Below, in pieces: positions 33,468 to 40,982 of a DNA stretch of 43,711 nucleotides; within the stretch, counting starts at the first letter, position 1, and each line of letters opens with the position of its first letter. A model generated the notes under the pieces. It did no database searches. It worked only from the letters and a program-made list of their open reading frames with translations, and was not told the origin of the DNA. The DNA comes from a virus: IMG/VR virus record IMGVR_UViG_3300001679_000002, positions 1 to 43,711 of that record; one strand, 5' to 3'. Both the position numbers and the translations under genes were made by a program.

Positions 33468-33721
33468 AGTTTATTCCTGGTGTTAATTTCGACGGACTTA
33501 AGGCCGTTGCATTGAATTATTCGCACCCTTAAAGGTGCGAAGTTTCCGGTCCCGCACTCACTTTTGGTGTTTCGTGGCGGGTTTAGAACCCTTTAAAGGG
33601 TTCTTTTTCCGGAGCAACCCGCCATTTCACAGCCCGAGTTCCTGGTTAGGACCTCTTAAGAGGTCCTGTTAAGACAGATACCCCCCTTAAGGGGGTCAGT
33701 TTGTTGGTTACGAGCGTAATT
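33468..33721 (-). promoter_or_regulatory. leader C with a chain of TTAA-centred hairpins
   Basis: No gene. Palindromes centred on TTAA at 33492-33507 (one mismatch), 33521-33540, 33586-33603 (18 bp, perfect), 33648-33667 (20 bp, perfect) and 33682-33695; a sixth copy lies inside the upstream gene (34062-34077). The third is nested inside a 9-bp stem TGGCGGGTT / AACCCGCCA (33575-33583, 33616-33624). In RNA each would be a stem with a UUAA loop. ACCAGGAA near the ribosome site is repeated upstream. Confidence 0.6.
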
Positions 33722-34264
33722 TCACACATCCATACCCAGTTGCTGATTGACTGGCAAAGATAAACCAAACTCGGCATTTATCTCTTTAGTGCATTCAGCC
33801 CTGAGTGCAGGGTCTTTAATTTTGTCCAATTTAGTTAATGCACTGAATTTGTCGCTTATCTGTGCCCGCAGTGCTTTGCCCACCTTTTCGTACTCATGAA
33901 TCACCTGATCCCACTCTTCATGCTTAGCTTCAAGCCAATCTGCAGCACTATGATTTCCATTGACACGTACCCGAGTAGGGTCGATTGTATTCATAAACGC
34001 TTCAACACGGTCCAGCCTGATACAGATGTGACTCTTAACCCCTGATTCTGGAGTAGTATCCCCCCCCTTAAGGGGGGTCAGTTTTATACCTAAACGCCTA
34101 TATAAATAGGTCCCCTCACAGATTTTCCGGTTCAGTGTTTTCCAGTTGAGCCCAATTTCGTCACTTATTGGCTTGAGCTGGACGCGCGCAAAACCATCAT
34201 CGCAATCAATAACTGGCAACTCTTTGCTTCCGAAGGTAATAATACTTTTTACTAATTTGGTCAT
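33722..34264 (-). CDS. P22_AR_N-type phage antirepressor-like protein
   Basis: 180 residues. VIDCDDGFARVQLKPISDEIGLNWKTLNRKI matches the N-terminal antirepressor domain, as does CIRLDRVEAFMNTIDPTRVRV followed by a helical WLEAKHEEWDQVIHEYEK. It ends NQQLGMDV. A loop between the two blocks is coded by a C8/G6 TTAA palindrome (TPLKGGD), also found in leader C, which looks like an inserted or regulatory hairpin. Ribosome site AGGAACTAACA. Confidence 0.75.
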   Translation of the reverse strand: MTKLVKSIITFGSKELPVIDCDDGFARVQLKPISDEIGLNWKTLNRKICEGTYLYRRLGIKLTPLKGGDTTPESGVKSHICIRLDRVEAFMNTIDPTRVRVNGNHSAADWLEAKHEEWDQVIHEYEKVGKALRAQISDKFSALTKLDKIKDPALRAECTKEINAEFGLSLPVNQQLGMDV

Positions 34265-34266
34265 TG

Positions 34267-34485
34267 TTAGTTCCTTAATGTAAGTAATATCAGCGATAAA
34301 ACGCCAACTGCTGAAGAATAAAATAGGCCCGTTGATAAATGCTGCATTGTGTTTTTAAACCACTGGGGGTCGTGAGCACAGCTTAAGGCAAACAAGCGAA
34401 TTGACACTTGCATGCCCACTAACAGGCCGCCAGCACAAACGCAGCTTATTGCTGCGCAAATGCCAATGATCGCGTAGGCTTTCAA
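34267..34485 (-). CDS. small two-TM protein, copy 2
   Basis: 72 residues, TTG start overlapping the previous stop (TTGA), AAGGAG upstream. Two transmembrane segments (about 3-30, 51-69) around SCAHDPQWFKNTMQHLSTG. Nearly identical to the protein at 35191-35409, so the genome keeps two copies within 1 kb. Function unknown; small membrane proteins like this may affect superinfection or membrane potential, but nothing here proves it. Confidence 0.7.
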   Translation of the reverse strand: MKAYAIIGICAAISCVCAGGLLVGMQVSIRLFALSCAHDPQWFKNTMQHLSTGLFYSSAVGVLSLILLTLRN

Positions 34486-34676
34486 GATGATGACTCCTTT
34501 TTGGCATCATCTATAAGCTTTTGCATATCCTGAATAGCTGTTACTCCATCAGCTACAATAGCTAACCTCACAAGCGCTCTTGCCATTTCATCAGGGCGAT
34601 AATGGCTTATGTCTCTTAGCAGGCAGCTAAAATTTTCTTCGAAGTAATCTTGGTCTAGGCCAAATCTGTTTTTCAT
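34482..34676 (-). CDS. hypothetical small protein
   Basis: 64 residues, mainly helical, acidic, ending KKESSS. Begins by ATGA overlap and ends by TTGA overlap, so it is translated with its neighbours. It contains YRPDEMARALVRLAIVADGVTAIQ. Not recognised. Confidence 0.6.
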   Translation of the reverse strand: MKNRFGLDQDYFEENFSCLLRDISHYRPDEMARALVRLAIVADGVTAIQDMQKLIDDAKKESSS

Positions 34677-35188
34677 TCGTACAGCTCCCACACCTTTAAG
34701 CCCATGCTTTTTGCCATCTCAAAGTCTTCAATACCGCGGCGCTGTTCCTTATCCAAATTGTCACAGTAAAGCAGAGCATCTTTCGCCAAATACGAGAGGT
34801 ACACCTTTTCCGGAAGATTGCGGTCAAGTGTAGAGATGTAGTCTTTAATTCCTTTCTTCTGCTGGTTTATGGCGAATTTGTTTAGCGCATCGACTGAAGA
34901 CCCTTCTATAAAAGCTTCATAAATATCGTCTGCCAGATGACACCTTGTATAGTACTCGCCGTCTTCTTGCATATCCAAAAGCGGCTCAATTCGCTTTGTG
35001 AGTAATTGATGTTGAAACTCCAGTTCAGCAACACGCTCATTAGCCTTTGCTAGTTGCTTATTTAAACAAGTAATCTGCTCTAGTAGCCCAGGTATATCTT
35101 CAACGTAGTAGAGCTTTTTGCCATCAGCCCAGGCTTCTTTTAATTCACAGGTATCTTTCATACCCGGGTCAAAGTTTTTATCACTCAT
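34673..35188 (-). CDS. hypothetical coiled-coil protein with duplicated C-terminal tail
   Basis: 171 residues; AAGGTG precedes the ATG at 35188. Residues about 35-70 form a coiled coil (LLEQITCLNKQLAKANERVAELEFQ). The last 20 residues (IEDFEMAKSMGLKVWELYE) are the same as the end of the otherwise different protein at 35406, and the DNA of the two ends is nearly identical for about 70 bases. Unknown function. Confidence 0.65.
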   Translation of the reverse strand: MSDKNFDPGMKDTCELKEAWADGKKLYYVEDIPGLLEQITCLNKQLAKANERVAELEFQHQLLTKRIEPLLDMQEDGEYYTRCHLADDIYEAFIEGSSVDALNKFAINQQKKGIKDYISTLDRNLPEKVYLSYLAKDALLYCDNLDKEQRRGIEDFEMAKSMGLKVWELYE

Positions 35189-35190
35189 GA

Positions 35191-35409
35191 TCACACCTTA
35201 AAAATAACCAGCATTAGCGAGATAGCGCCAACAGCTGCAGAATAAAATAGGCCCGTTGATAAATGCTGCATTGTGTTTTTGAACCACTGAGGTTCGTGTG
35301 CACAGCTAAAGGCAAACAAGCGAATTGACACTTGCATGCCTACTAACAGGCCGCCAGCACAAGCGCAGCTTATCGCTGCGCAAATGCCAATGAGAACGTA
35401 GGCTTTCAT
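35191..35409 (-). CDS. small two-TM protein, copy 1
   Basis: 72 residues, ATG overlapping the upstream stop (ATGA). Two hydrophobic helices, ICAAISCACAGGLLVG and LFYSAAVGAISLMLVIF. Differs from the copy at 34267 at about ten positions, most of them in the last helix. Both copies follow a gene of the short-ORF chain, and copy 1 directly follows the WELYE tail, so the duplicated block was about 300 bp. Confidence 0.7.
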   Translation of the reverse strand: MKAYVLIGICAAISCACAGGLLVGMQVSIRLFAFSCAHEPQWFKNTMQHLSTGLFYSAAVGAISLMLVIFKV

Positions 35410-35579
35410 TCGTAAAGCTCCCACACCTTTAAGCCCATGCTTTTTGCCATCTCAAAGTCTTCAATGCGGTGGCGCTGTTCACGAGTTACTTTTTTGCGTT
35501 CTTTCGAGCGCTTGGGAAGCGTGTTGCTGTTTCGGTTACGTAGTGAACCTACTTGTAAAAATGGGTTTTCTTCAATCAT
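35406..35579 (-). CDS. small basic protein with the duplicated WELYE tail
   Basis: 57 residues, short but well supported: AAGGAACTAGCA ribosome site, ATGA overlap with the next gene. Lys/Arg-rich middle (LPKRSKERKKVTREQRHR), then the tail IEDFEMAKSMGLKVWELYE shared with 34673-35188. The basic part suggests nucleic-acid contact. Not recognised. Confidence 0.65.
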   Translation of the reverse strand: MIEENPFLQVGSLRNRNSNTLPKRSKERKKVTREQRHRIEDFEMAKSMGLKVWELYE

Positions 35580-35609
35580 TGCTAGTTCCTTGGTTTATTT
35601 ATTAGTTGG

Positions 35610-35626
35610 CCCGTCTGGTCCACGGG
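35610..35626 (-). promoter_or_regulatory. GGACCAG-loop hairpin, copy 1
   Basis: Minus strand CCCGT-GGACCAG-ACGGG, in the gap between 35628 and 35579, about 30 bases before the start codon of the small basic protein. Confidence 0.6.
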
Positions 35627-35627
35627 G

Positions 35628-35894
35628 TTAATTAGCTTTGCCTTTCCACGAAGTTTCTAGAATGTTGTATTTACATTCGTCGATATCTTCTAGGTAAGTT
35701 ACTTCGGCTTTGATGGTGTAAACACCTTCTTCCGGCTTAACATGCTTTGATAAGCGGTCGTGCCAGTCGTCGGTTCCCCAGTTCTCAATGTCGCCGGTGA
35801 TTGTGTCTGGCGAATCTGAGGTGACACTTAAAACGCACACGCCTAATAGGCCAGTGCATACAACAATTTCAGCTGTATCTATTTCAGTTTGCAT
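35628..35894 (-). CDS. hypothetical early protein
   Basis: 88 residues from the ATG at 35894 (AAGGAG lies upstream at a long ten-base spacing). Beta-type N-terminus (TAEIVVCTGLLGVCVLSV), then an acidic region with DIENWGTDDWHDRL. Overlaps the upstream gene end by 11 bases. Not recognised. Confidence 0.55.
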   Translation of the reverse strand: MQTEIDTAEIVVCTGLLGVCVLSVTSDSPDTITGDIENWGTDDWHDRLSKHVKPEEGVYTIKAEVTYLEDIDECKYNILETSWKGKAN

Positions 35895-36513
35895 GACTAG
35901 CGCGCTCCTTAAGTTCATCCATGTATTTATCAACTTCCCACTCTTTCACCTCTTCCATGCTTTCGTGAGGGTTCCATTCAGTGAGAAACTTAAGCTCGCT
36001 ATCATAAGAATTAGAGTCTTTCTTATAAGCTTCTAATTTTTCATTTGATACTTCTTTCCATGGAACTGAAATGAAGTAGATTTTTTCTGAGTGAGAACCA
36101 CAGTAGTATGCACTTAGCGCTTTACCTTCTCTGCACATAAATATCAGAGGATAGTTATTGGGAAGCCCAATAGCAGCCAATGCTTCACTCAAATCTCTAT
36201 GTTTAGGAATGGCATCAAGCTCTTTACTAACCTCGTTTCCTTTCTTACAAGACTTTTTAGGCAGCACCTTTATACCTTCTATTTCATCGAGTGCTTTTCT
36301 CCGAATTAATTTCCAGTCTCTACCTGGGTCTTCATCAAAAACAAACGCAGCAATTCCCCCTCTATTCCAGTAAATCACCGACTTGCCGCCATGCTTTTCA
36401 CACAGTGATTGTGCTTGCTGGTAGTTCTCTTCGTTTTGAGCTCGTATCTCGTTCATTGCGTCGACAAATGGCCCGTCGGTTACTTTAAAAAATCTTCTAT
36501 ATACTTTTGACAT
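35884..36513 (-). CDS. hypothetical early protein, 209 residues
   Basis: Starts at the second of two adjacent ATGs (36513) so that AGGAACTAATG aligns with the ribosome site of sister genes. Sequence begins MSKVYRRFFKVTDGPFVDAM and contains SVIYWNRGGIAAFVFDEDPG and a Lys-rich middle; ends in an acidic helix. Globular, no membrane part. I do not recognise the family. Placed between SSB and small regulatory genes. Confidence 0.65.
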   Translation of the reverse strand: MSKVYRRFFKVTDGPFVDAMNEIRAQNEENYQQAQSLCEKHGGKSVIYWNRGGIAAFVFDEDPGRDWKLIRRKALDEIEGIKVLPKKSCKKGNEVSKELDAIPKHRDLSEALAAIGLPNNYPLIFMCREGKALSAYYCGSHSEKIYFISVPWKEVSNEKLEAYKKDSNSYDSELKFLTEWNPHESMEEVKEWEVDKYMDELKERASHAN

Positions 36514-36534
36514 CATTAGTTCCTTAGTTTGTAA

Positions 36535-36553
36535 GCCCGCCTGGTCCACGGGC
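36535..36553 (-). promoter_or_regulatory. GGACCAG-loop hairpin, copy 2
   Basis: Minus strand GCCCGT-GGACCAG-GCGGGC (one T-G wobble) between SSB and the gene starting at 36513, about 22 bases before that start. Confidence 0.6.
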
Positions 36554-36560
36554 ATGGGTG

Positions 36561-36923
36561 TTAAATACCTTGTGCTTCTTTTTTGCCGAGCAGCTGCACG
36601 TCGCCGCTTTGGTCTACTATGATTTCGCAAATCGAGCGTTCTTGGCCGTTGCTGTCTGTGTATTCGCGTGTTTTCTTTTTGCCTTCCACATACAACTGAT
36701 CGCCTTTCATTCTGAACTGCCCGACAATCTCTGCGCGTTTGCCCCAAATGATGCAGCGGTGCCACTCGGTTTCCTCTTTGGCATTACCGTTTCTGTCTTT
36801 GAATATTTCGGTAGTTGCCAAGTTAACCACGCATTTAGCCGTCCCATTTGGTAGATATTGAACGTCAGGGTCTGCACCCAAGTTGCCAATAATCTGGACC
36901 TTATTTAGTCCTTTTGTCGCCAT
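36561..36923 (-). CDS. ssb: single-stranded DNA-binding protein
   Basis: 120 residues, OB fold: KVQIIGNLGADPDVQYLPNGTAKCVVNLATTE, then EWHRCIIWGKRAEIVGQF and LYVEGKKKTREYTDSNGQERSICEIIV. It lacks the acidic C-terminal tip of host SSB (ends GKKEAQGI), so it may not bind the same host partners. The start at 36923 has GGAGG seven bases upstream. Works with the primase-helicase. Confidence 0.95.
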   Translation of the reverse strand: MATKGLNKVQIIGNLGADPDVQYLPNGTAKCVVNLATTEIFKDRNGNAKEETEWHRCIIWGKRAEIVGQFRMKGDQLYVEGKKKTREYTDSNGQERSICEIIVDQSGDVQLLGKKEAQGI

Positions 36924-37092
36924 TGATGCGCCTCCACATTTTGCTTTGTTGAACATGGCGAGAACGACGTTCTGCAACCAGCATCATAAAAATTAATAGA
37001 ATTAAACACGCTTGTAGTGCGTCACTTTTAAAGTACACCGACGCCACCGTTACAAGCCCCAATAGCGCTAACAGTGCGTTAATCAATTTCAC
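36901..37092 (-). CDS. small membrane protein
   Basis: 63 residues, GTG start overlapping the previous stop (GTGA). Two hydrophobic helices (about 3-20, 25-40), then a basic tail RRSRHVQQSKMWRRING. No family recognised. Confidence 0.55.
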   Translation of the reverse strand: MKLINALLALLGLVTVASVYFKSDALQACLILLIFMMLVAERRSRHVQQSKMWRRINGDKRTK

Positions 37093-37322
37093 TTGTACCC
37101 CCTCTTTAAAACGCGGGTTCTGCGGTGAGGTAAACGGTGTTCACTGTGCAGTACTTCACCTGGTAACATTTCGCGCCACCCTTCCACCACGTTTGGCCCT
37201 TTGCCTTCCCACTCAAAATCTTTTGCTGGCCCTTCAAAAAAACTGTTGTCTTGCAGAATGACGCTAACGTTCTGCTCTTCGCTAACAGGCATTTGCCCGA
37301 AATTTGGTAAAAATGACATCAT
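37089..37322 (-). CDS. hypothetical small protein
   Basis: 77 residues (76 if the second ATG is used). Acidic N-terminal half with SFFEGPAKDFEWEGKGPNVVEGW, basic C-terminal RLPHRRTRVLKRGYK. Start follows a GTGAACTAACAAC variant of the common early leader. Not recognised. Confidence 0.55.
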   Translation of the reverse strand: MMSFLPNFGQMPVSEEQNVSVILQDNSFFEGPAKDFEWEGKGPNVVEGWREMLPGEVLHSEHRLPHRRTRVLKRGYK

Positions 37323-37345
37323 AAAAAAATCCTCAATGGTTGTTG

Positions 37346-37540
37346 TTAGTTCACTTTAAGGTGTGACACGCAGACGCCCCCACTGCGGCCAGATAGTTTT
37401 ACAAGTGCATGGCGGCTACTTGGGATGTCCCATGCAGGTGAAGAGGTTCTTACAATTTCAAAGTTGTAATTCCCCTTTATTGGGAAGTACTTAAATTGGG
37501 TACCTACTGGGTAGGTTTTATTGAAGTATTGCGCTTTCAT
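37346..37540 (-). CDS. hypothetical small protein after primase
   Basis: 64 residues, starts by ATGA overlap with the primase stop. Beta-type, basic: YPVGTQFKYFPIKGNYNFEIVRTSS, ending GGVCVSHLKVN. It may be a small SH3-like barrel; unproven. Confidence 0.55.
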   Translation of the reverse strand: MKAQYFNKTYPVGTQFKYFPIKGNYNFEIVRTSSPAWDIPSSRHALVKLSGRSGGVCVSHLKVN

Positions 37541-40290
37541 AACATCGGCTCTCTGTGGGCACGTAGCGTCTCTGGTGCTGTTACGCTAATGCCGTATTGT
37601 TCAAGTTTCTTAACGTCTAGCTGTTGCATGTGGCCGCTACGGGTACCGTTAATGCTGCGTACTACGCTGTCGTTGTGAATAACGCCTGCTTGCTCCATTT
37701 GGTGCTTAAGTACTCGCGCTGTTTTCACGGGCATGTTGTTGTACTTTTCACGCAGGGCCACGCTGGTAGATAAATGGGCCATCATGTGTTTTACACGCAC
37801 ACATAGGTAACGTGGCTCTTTGTCGTTGTATGGCTCACATTCAAATACATAGGGGTACACGTAACGGCCAGCGGCAATTTCGTCCATGATGATTTCAACA
37901 ATCCAAATCCATGGGTCGCGGTCGTTAGTGGTATCTGAAATATGACTGTTCATTTCAGCAATTAAGTCACGTTCGAAGTCGCCGTTAATGTCCTCAATAC
38001 CGGCAAAAACCGTTAGCAAACGCCACGCTGTCATCAGGGCAGAATAGTTATCTACCATCCGATCGGCGCCTTTGTCGTTGTCCTGTGCACGGTTGTAGGC
38101 TTTACATTTTTGTTGGGCTATTTCGTAGTTTTCTTGAACCGTTTTACGGCCTAGCTTCGCTAACCATTCCATCCATTCGTACATAGGGAACTTAGGTAGG
38201 CTCTCGTTAAGCATGGGGCCTTTACGATTGCTTAAATCGGTACGCACGGTTTTACCCGTTAAGCTTTCTACCGGCACGTCTTCACCTGCTAGCAATACAG
38301 GCGCGGCGATAAGGAACGGGGTTTGTGCACTGCCACGGGTTGTCTCGGTGTAGTTGTAGCTTTCCTGCAAAAGTGAAACGGCTCGGGCAATAACATCTGC
38401 TTTTTTCGCGCTCAATTCTTCCCAGCCTACGGGGTGGCTAGTACCTGATACAGAGGTCATTAATCGGTACTCGGTACCAATGCTTTGACCACTGAGAATT
38501 TTCATGCCTGTGGTACGTGATAAGCGCTTGAGCAACGTTGATTTACCGCTGGCCTTGCCTGCTTGCATTATAAAGTGCGGCCAAAAACCAAGATAAAGTT
38601 TCAATTGTGCGCCAACAATCCACACCAACGCCCTAGCTGCAGCGTTGTCTTTGAATGTCTCTTGATAGGCTTCAACCACTTGCCCAGCATGACCACGCAT
38701 ACCTCTAGGGAATGCAAAGTTGTGATATGGGCTTTGCTGCGCTGGCTCTGTGAAAAAGCAGTCTTTGCCTTCGTTCACTTTTGGTTTACCTGCTAAGTAG
38801 CACAAGCCCACAAAGTTGGCTGCTTGCACACTCCCAATACCAATAGTGCGCTCAAAAATATTCAGCATGCGAGAAAAAGCGCGGGGGTTATAAATTGGGC
38901 CGCTTTTGCGCCAGGTATCGAGGTTGTGCAGCTGCTCGTCGTTCATTACTCTGCGTTGCAGCGTTTCGTCATGCCTGGCTGTTTGATACATGGCAACAAA
39001 CTGAACGTGAGGACTGTCGTCATGCTCTCCCGTTGTGGTTGCACTGGCACTAGCAATTTCAACACGGCTAATACCAGCTACTCTAAAGCCAGCCACATCA
39101 ACAAACTCTAATTTTTCTTGGCCGTCATCGTCTCTCGACATTTTGGCCAAACTGGTAAAGTCGTCTTTTACCCTGAATTTCCAATACTGCTGGTAGTCGT
39201 GAGTAGGCAACCATAACCGTGGCTTGTGGGGTTTATCTTCGCTGTTTCCTGCTAAGCCTGGTATTAACCATGGTTCACGTTTTGTAAAAGGTACCTTGCT
39301 CTTAGCGTCTTTATAAACATCATTAGCATCTTGCCCGTATTCCCATTCGCTACGGTCAACAAAAAAGCAAGGTACTCCTGCAGCAAGACAACCTTCGTGA
39401 ATGCGCCACTCGGCCTCTGCAGAATAACAACGGTCAGGTCCGGTGGGGTTTCTTTTATCTGGCTTTGGTTTATCCTTGTCGTAACAACTTATTACGGTTT
39501 TGCCCAAGAATAGTTGCCAGTTAACTTGTACTTGGGTTCCTCTTAGCGCTATGGCACATGTAGTGGGGTCGTTGCTAAAAGCTGCTTCAATACTTAATGC
39601 ATCTAGCGGCCCTTCAACAGCATAAACGGTTTTTGCTTGGCGAAGTGCACGAGGGTCTAACATCCAAAACACGCCATTCTTTTGGCCTAGTGATTTGGTT
39701 TTCATGCCTCCGTTTAGCTCAGGTACGTAGTAACGATAATCAACAGCAGCTAACATTTTGGTATTTGGCTGATACGTAATAAAGCTTACCGCTTCGCCAC
39801 CCCAGTGGGGTTCGCCTTGGGCAACGTTTGGATTGGTGTAGTTTGTCCAGCCTAACGTTTTTTGTTTGATACCTTCGCTAATGATGTGATCGGGAATACC
39901 ACGCTCATTTTTTAAGTAAACACGGCATCGCTCTTGGTCTTCTAGACTTTTGCCAGCAATATATGCCAGCTTAGCCATGTCGTCTGTGGCATCTTCGGTT
40001 TCTTCAGGAAGGGTTAAAAATGGTAGAAAGTACAATTGATGTACTTTTTTGTTCGCAGCTGGATAATCGATATCAAATACCCACATGGCCAAATCGATGA
40101 CATGTCCGCCATTTTGGTTATTGCGGTCTCGCCATACCTGATATTTAACACCAATGCTTATTTCAGGTCTTTCAGCACCTGCTCGTTTCCAGAGTTGCTG
40201 TTCACCGTTATCGCTTACTTTAATAAGGCCCATTCTCTCTGCGGCATTTTGCAAAGACACGTGCTCTTTTAACTGATCTAGCGTCAGCAT
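37537..40290 (-). CDS. phage primase-helicase
   Basis: 917 residues. N-terminal primase-like part: LWKRAGAE, GGHVIDLAMWVFDID (no Cys/His zinc cluster seen). Toprim: VYAVEGPLDALSIEAAF (about 217-235) and VISCYDKDKPKPDK (about 270). Helicase: Walker A QAGKASGKSTLLKRL (about 578-592), followed by HPVGWEELSAKKADVI. This toprim-plus-P-loop architecture fits phage replicative primase-helicases that work at a phage-owned origin. Largest early gene, followed by SSB. Confidence 0.9.
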   Translation of the reverse strand: MLTLDQLKEHVSLQNAAERMGLIKVSDNGEQQLWKRAGAERPEISIGVKYQVWRDRNNQNGGHVIDLAMWVFDIDYPAANKKVHQLYFLPFLTLPEETEDATDDMAKLAYIAGKSLEDQERCRVYLKNERGIPDHIISEGIKQKTLGWTNYTNPNVAQGEPHWGGEAVSFITYQPNTKMLAAVDYRYYVPELNGGMKTKSLGQKNGVFWMLDPRALRQAKTVYAVEGPLDALSIEAAFSNDPTTCAIALRGTQVQVNWQLFLGKTVISCYDKDKPKPDKRNPTGPDRCYSAEAEWRIHEGCLAAGVPCFFVDRSEWEYGQDANDVYKDAKSKVPFTKREPWLIPGLAGNSEDKPHKPRLWLPTHDYQQYWKFRVKDDFTSLAKMSRDDDGQEKLEFVDVAGFRVAGISRVEIASASATTTGEHDDSPHVQFVAMYQTARHDETLQRRVMNDEQLHNLDTWRKSGPIYNPRAFSRMLNIFERTIGIGSVQAANFVGLCYLAGKPKVNEGKDCFFTEPAQQSPYHNFAFPRGMRGHAGQVVEAYQETFKDNAAARALVWIVGAQLKLYLGFWPHFIMQAGKASGKSTLLKRLSRTTGMKILSGQSIGTEYRLMTSVSGTSHPVGWEELSAKKADVIARAVSLLQESYNYTETTRGSAQTPFLIAAPVLLAGEDVPVESLTGKTVRTDLSNRKGPMLNESLPKFPMYEWMEWLAKLGRKTVQENYEIAQQKCKAYNRAQDNDKGADRMVDNYSALMTAWRLLTVFAGIEDINGDFERDLIAEMNSHISDTTNDRDPWIWIVEIIMDEIAAGRYVYPYVFECEPYNDKEPRYLCVRVKHMMAHLSTSVALREKYNNMPVKTARVLKHQMEQAGVIHNDSVVRSINGTRSGHMQQLDVKKLEQYGISVTAPETLRAHREPML

Positions 40291-40304
40291 TATTTACCTC
40301 TTTT

Positions 40305-40571
40305 TTAATTAAGCGGTGAAGATTTAGCTAAGCTAATAGCTATATTGACCAGAGACTTAATAACGATTAGTTCTGCATAGGTTTCAACAATGTCGGTGTT
40401 GTTCACTATGAAATCGCTTAGCGCTTCTGAATTAGGCAATAGTTCACACCACTCACCTTCTTGCTTAGTTTTCATTGCTTTCAAGCGCTCAATTAAGTCT
40501 GCTTCAGCAATGGCGAGTTGCGCTTCTAGCTGTTGAACATCACTCTGATTAAAGGGGTTACTGATAGACAT
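40305..40571 (-). CDS. hypothetical early protein
   Basis: 88 residues from 40571 (GGAGGGG upstream). Helical, with NPFNQSDVQQLEAQLAIAEADLIERLKAMKT and an aliphatic C-terminus. Not recognised. Confidence 0.55.
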   Translation of the reverse strand: MSISNPFNQSDVQQLEAQLAIAEADLIERLKAMKTKQEGEWCELLPNSEALSDFIVNNTDIVETYAELIVIKSLVNIAISLAKSSPLN

Positions 40572-40573
40572 TT

Positions 40574-40843
40574 CTAACGCCCCTCCAAACGCAACCACTC
40601 GCTCATAATGCTAGTGCTTGATCCTGTGTGCATGACTTGTTGAATGGCTTGATGGTTATGCTTTTCAGTTACCAAGCCTGTGTAACTTTTTTTTATATTC
40701 CAATGACCTGAGCACCTATCTTCGCAATTGACAATGGTTAACCATACCGGCCCCATTCCTGGCATATGCATAGGAAAATAATTCACCATTCCCAATGTGG
40801 TACGTAGGTTTTTGTCCTGGTTGTAAATGTAGTTATCTTCCAT
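40574..40843 (-). CDS. hypothetical early protein
   Basis: 89 residues; AAGGAG precedes the ATG inside the end of the preceding short gene. Has VNYFPMHMPGMGPVWLTIVNCEDRCSGHW, Cys and His scattered. Not recognised. Confidence 0.55.
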   Translation of the reverse strand: MEDNYIYNQDKNLRTTLGMVNYFPMHMPGMGPVWLTIVNCEDRCSGHWNIKKSYTGLVTEKHNHQAIQQVMHTGSSTSIMSEWLRLEGR

Positions 40844-40982
40844 GTTCGCCAGCTCCTTCGTTGCATTGAGTTAATAAACGCTTGTCTTCTTTTTCACGTC
40901 GTCTGGCGTCAGCTAACAGTCGTTTACGCTGACTCGCTATTTCCTCACGCAGTGGCTTGAATGCTTTCTTTACGAAAATCAT
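40833..40982 (-). CDS. small very basic protein
   Basis: 49 residues, ATGA overlap with the small recombinase stop. IFVKKAFKPLREEIASQRKR then LLADARRREKEDKRLL. Strong coupling supports it as real. Possibly a DNA-binding accessory (excisionase-like) given its place, but no motif proves it. Confidence 0.55.
   Translation of the reverse strand: MIFVKKAFKPLREEIASQRKRLLADARRREKEDKRLLTQCNEGAGEHGR

Noticed and set aside
33480-33720. CRISPR-like array in leader C
   Set aside because: The repeated units share only the TTAA centre; stems and spacing vary, and no cas genes are present.
35884-36765. Longer reading of the 209-residue early gene reaching into ssb
   Set aside because: The extra N-terminus is the Arg-rich shifted frame of ssb, while AGGAACTAATG marks the start at 36513.
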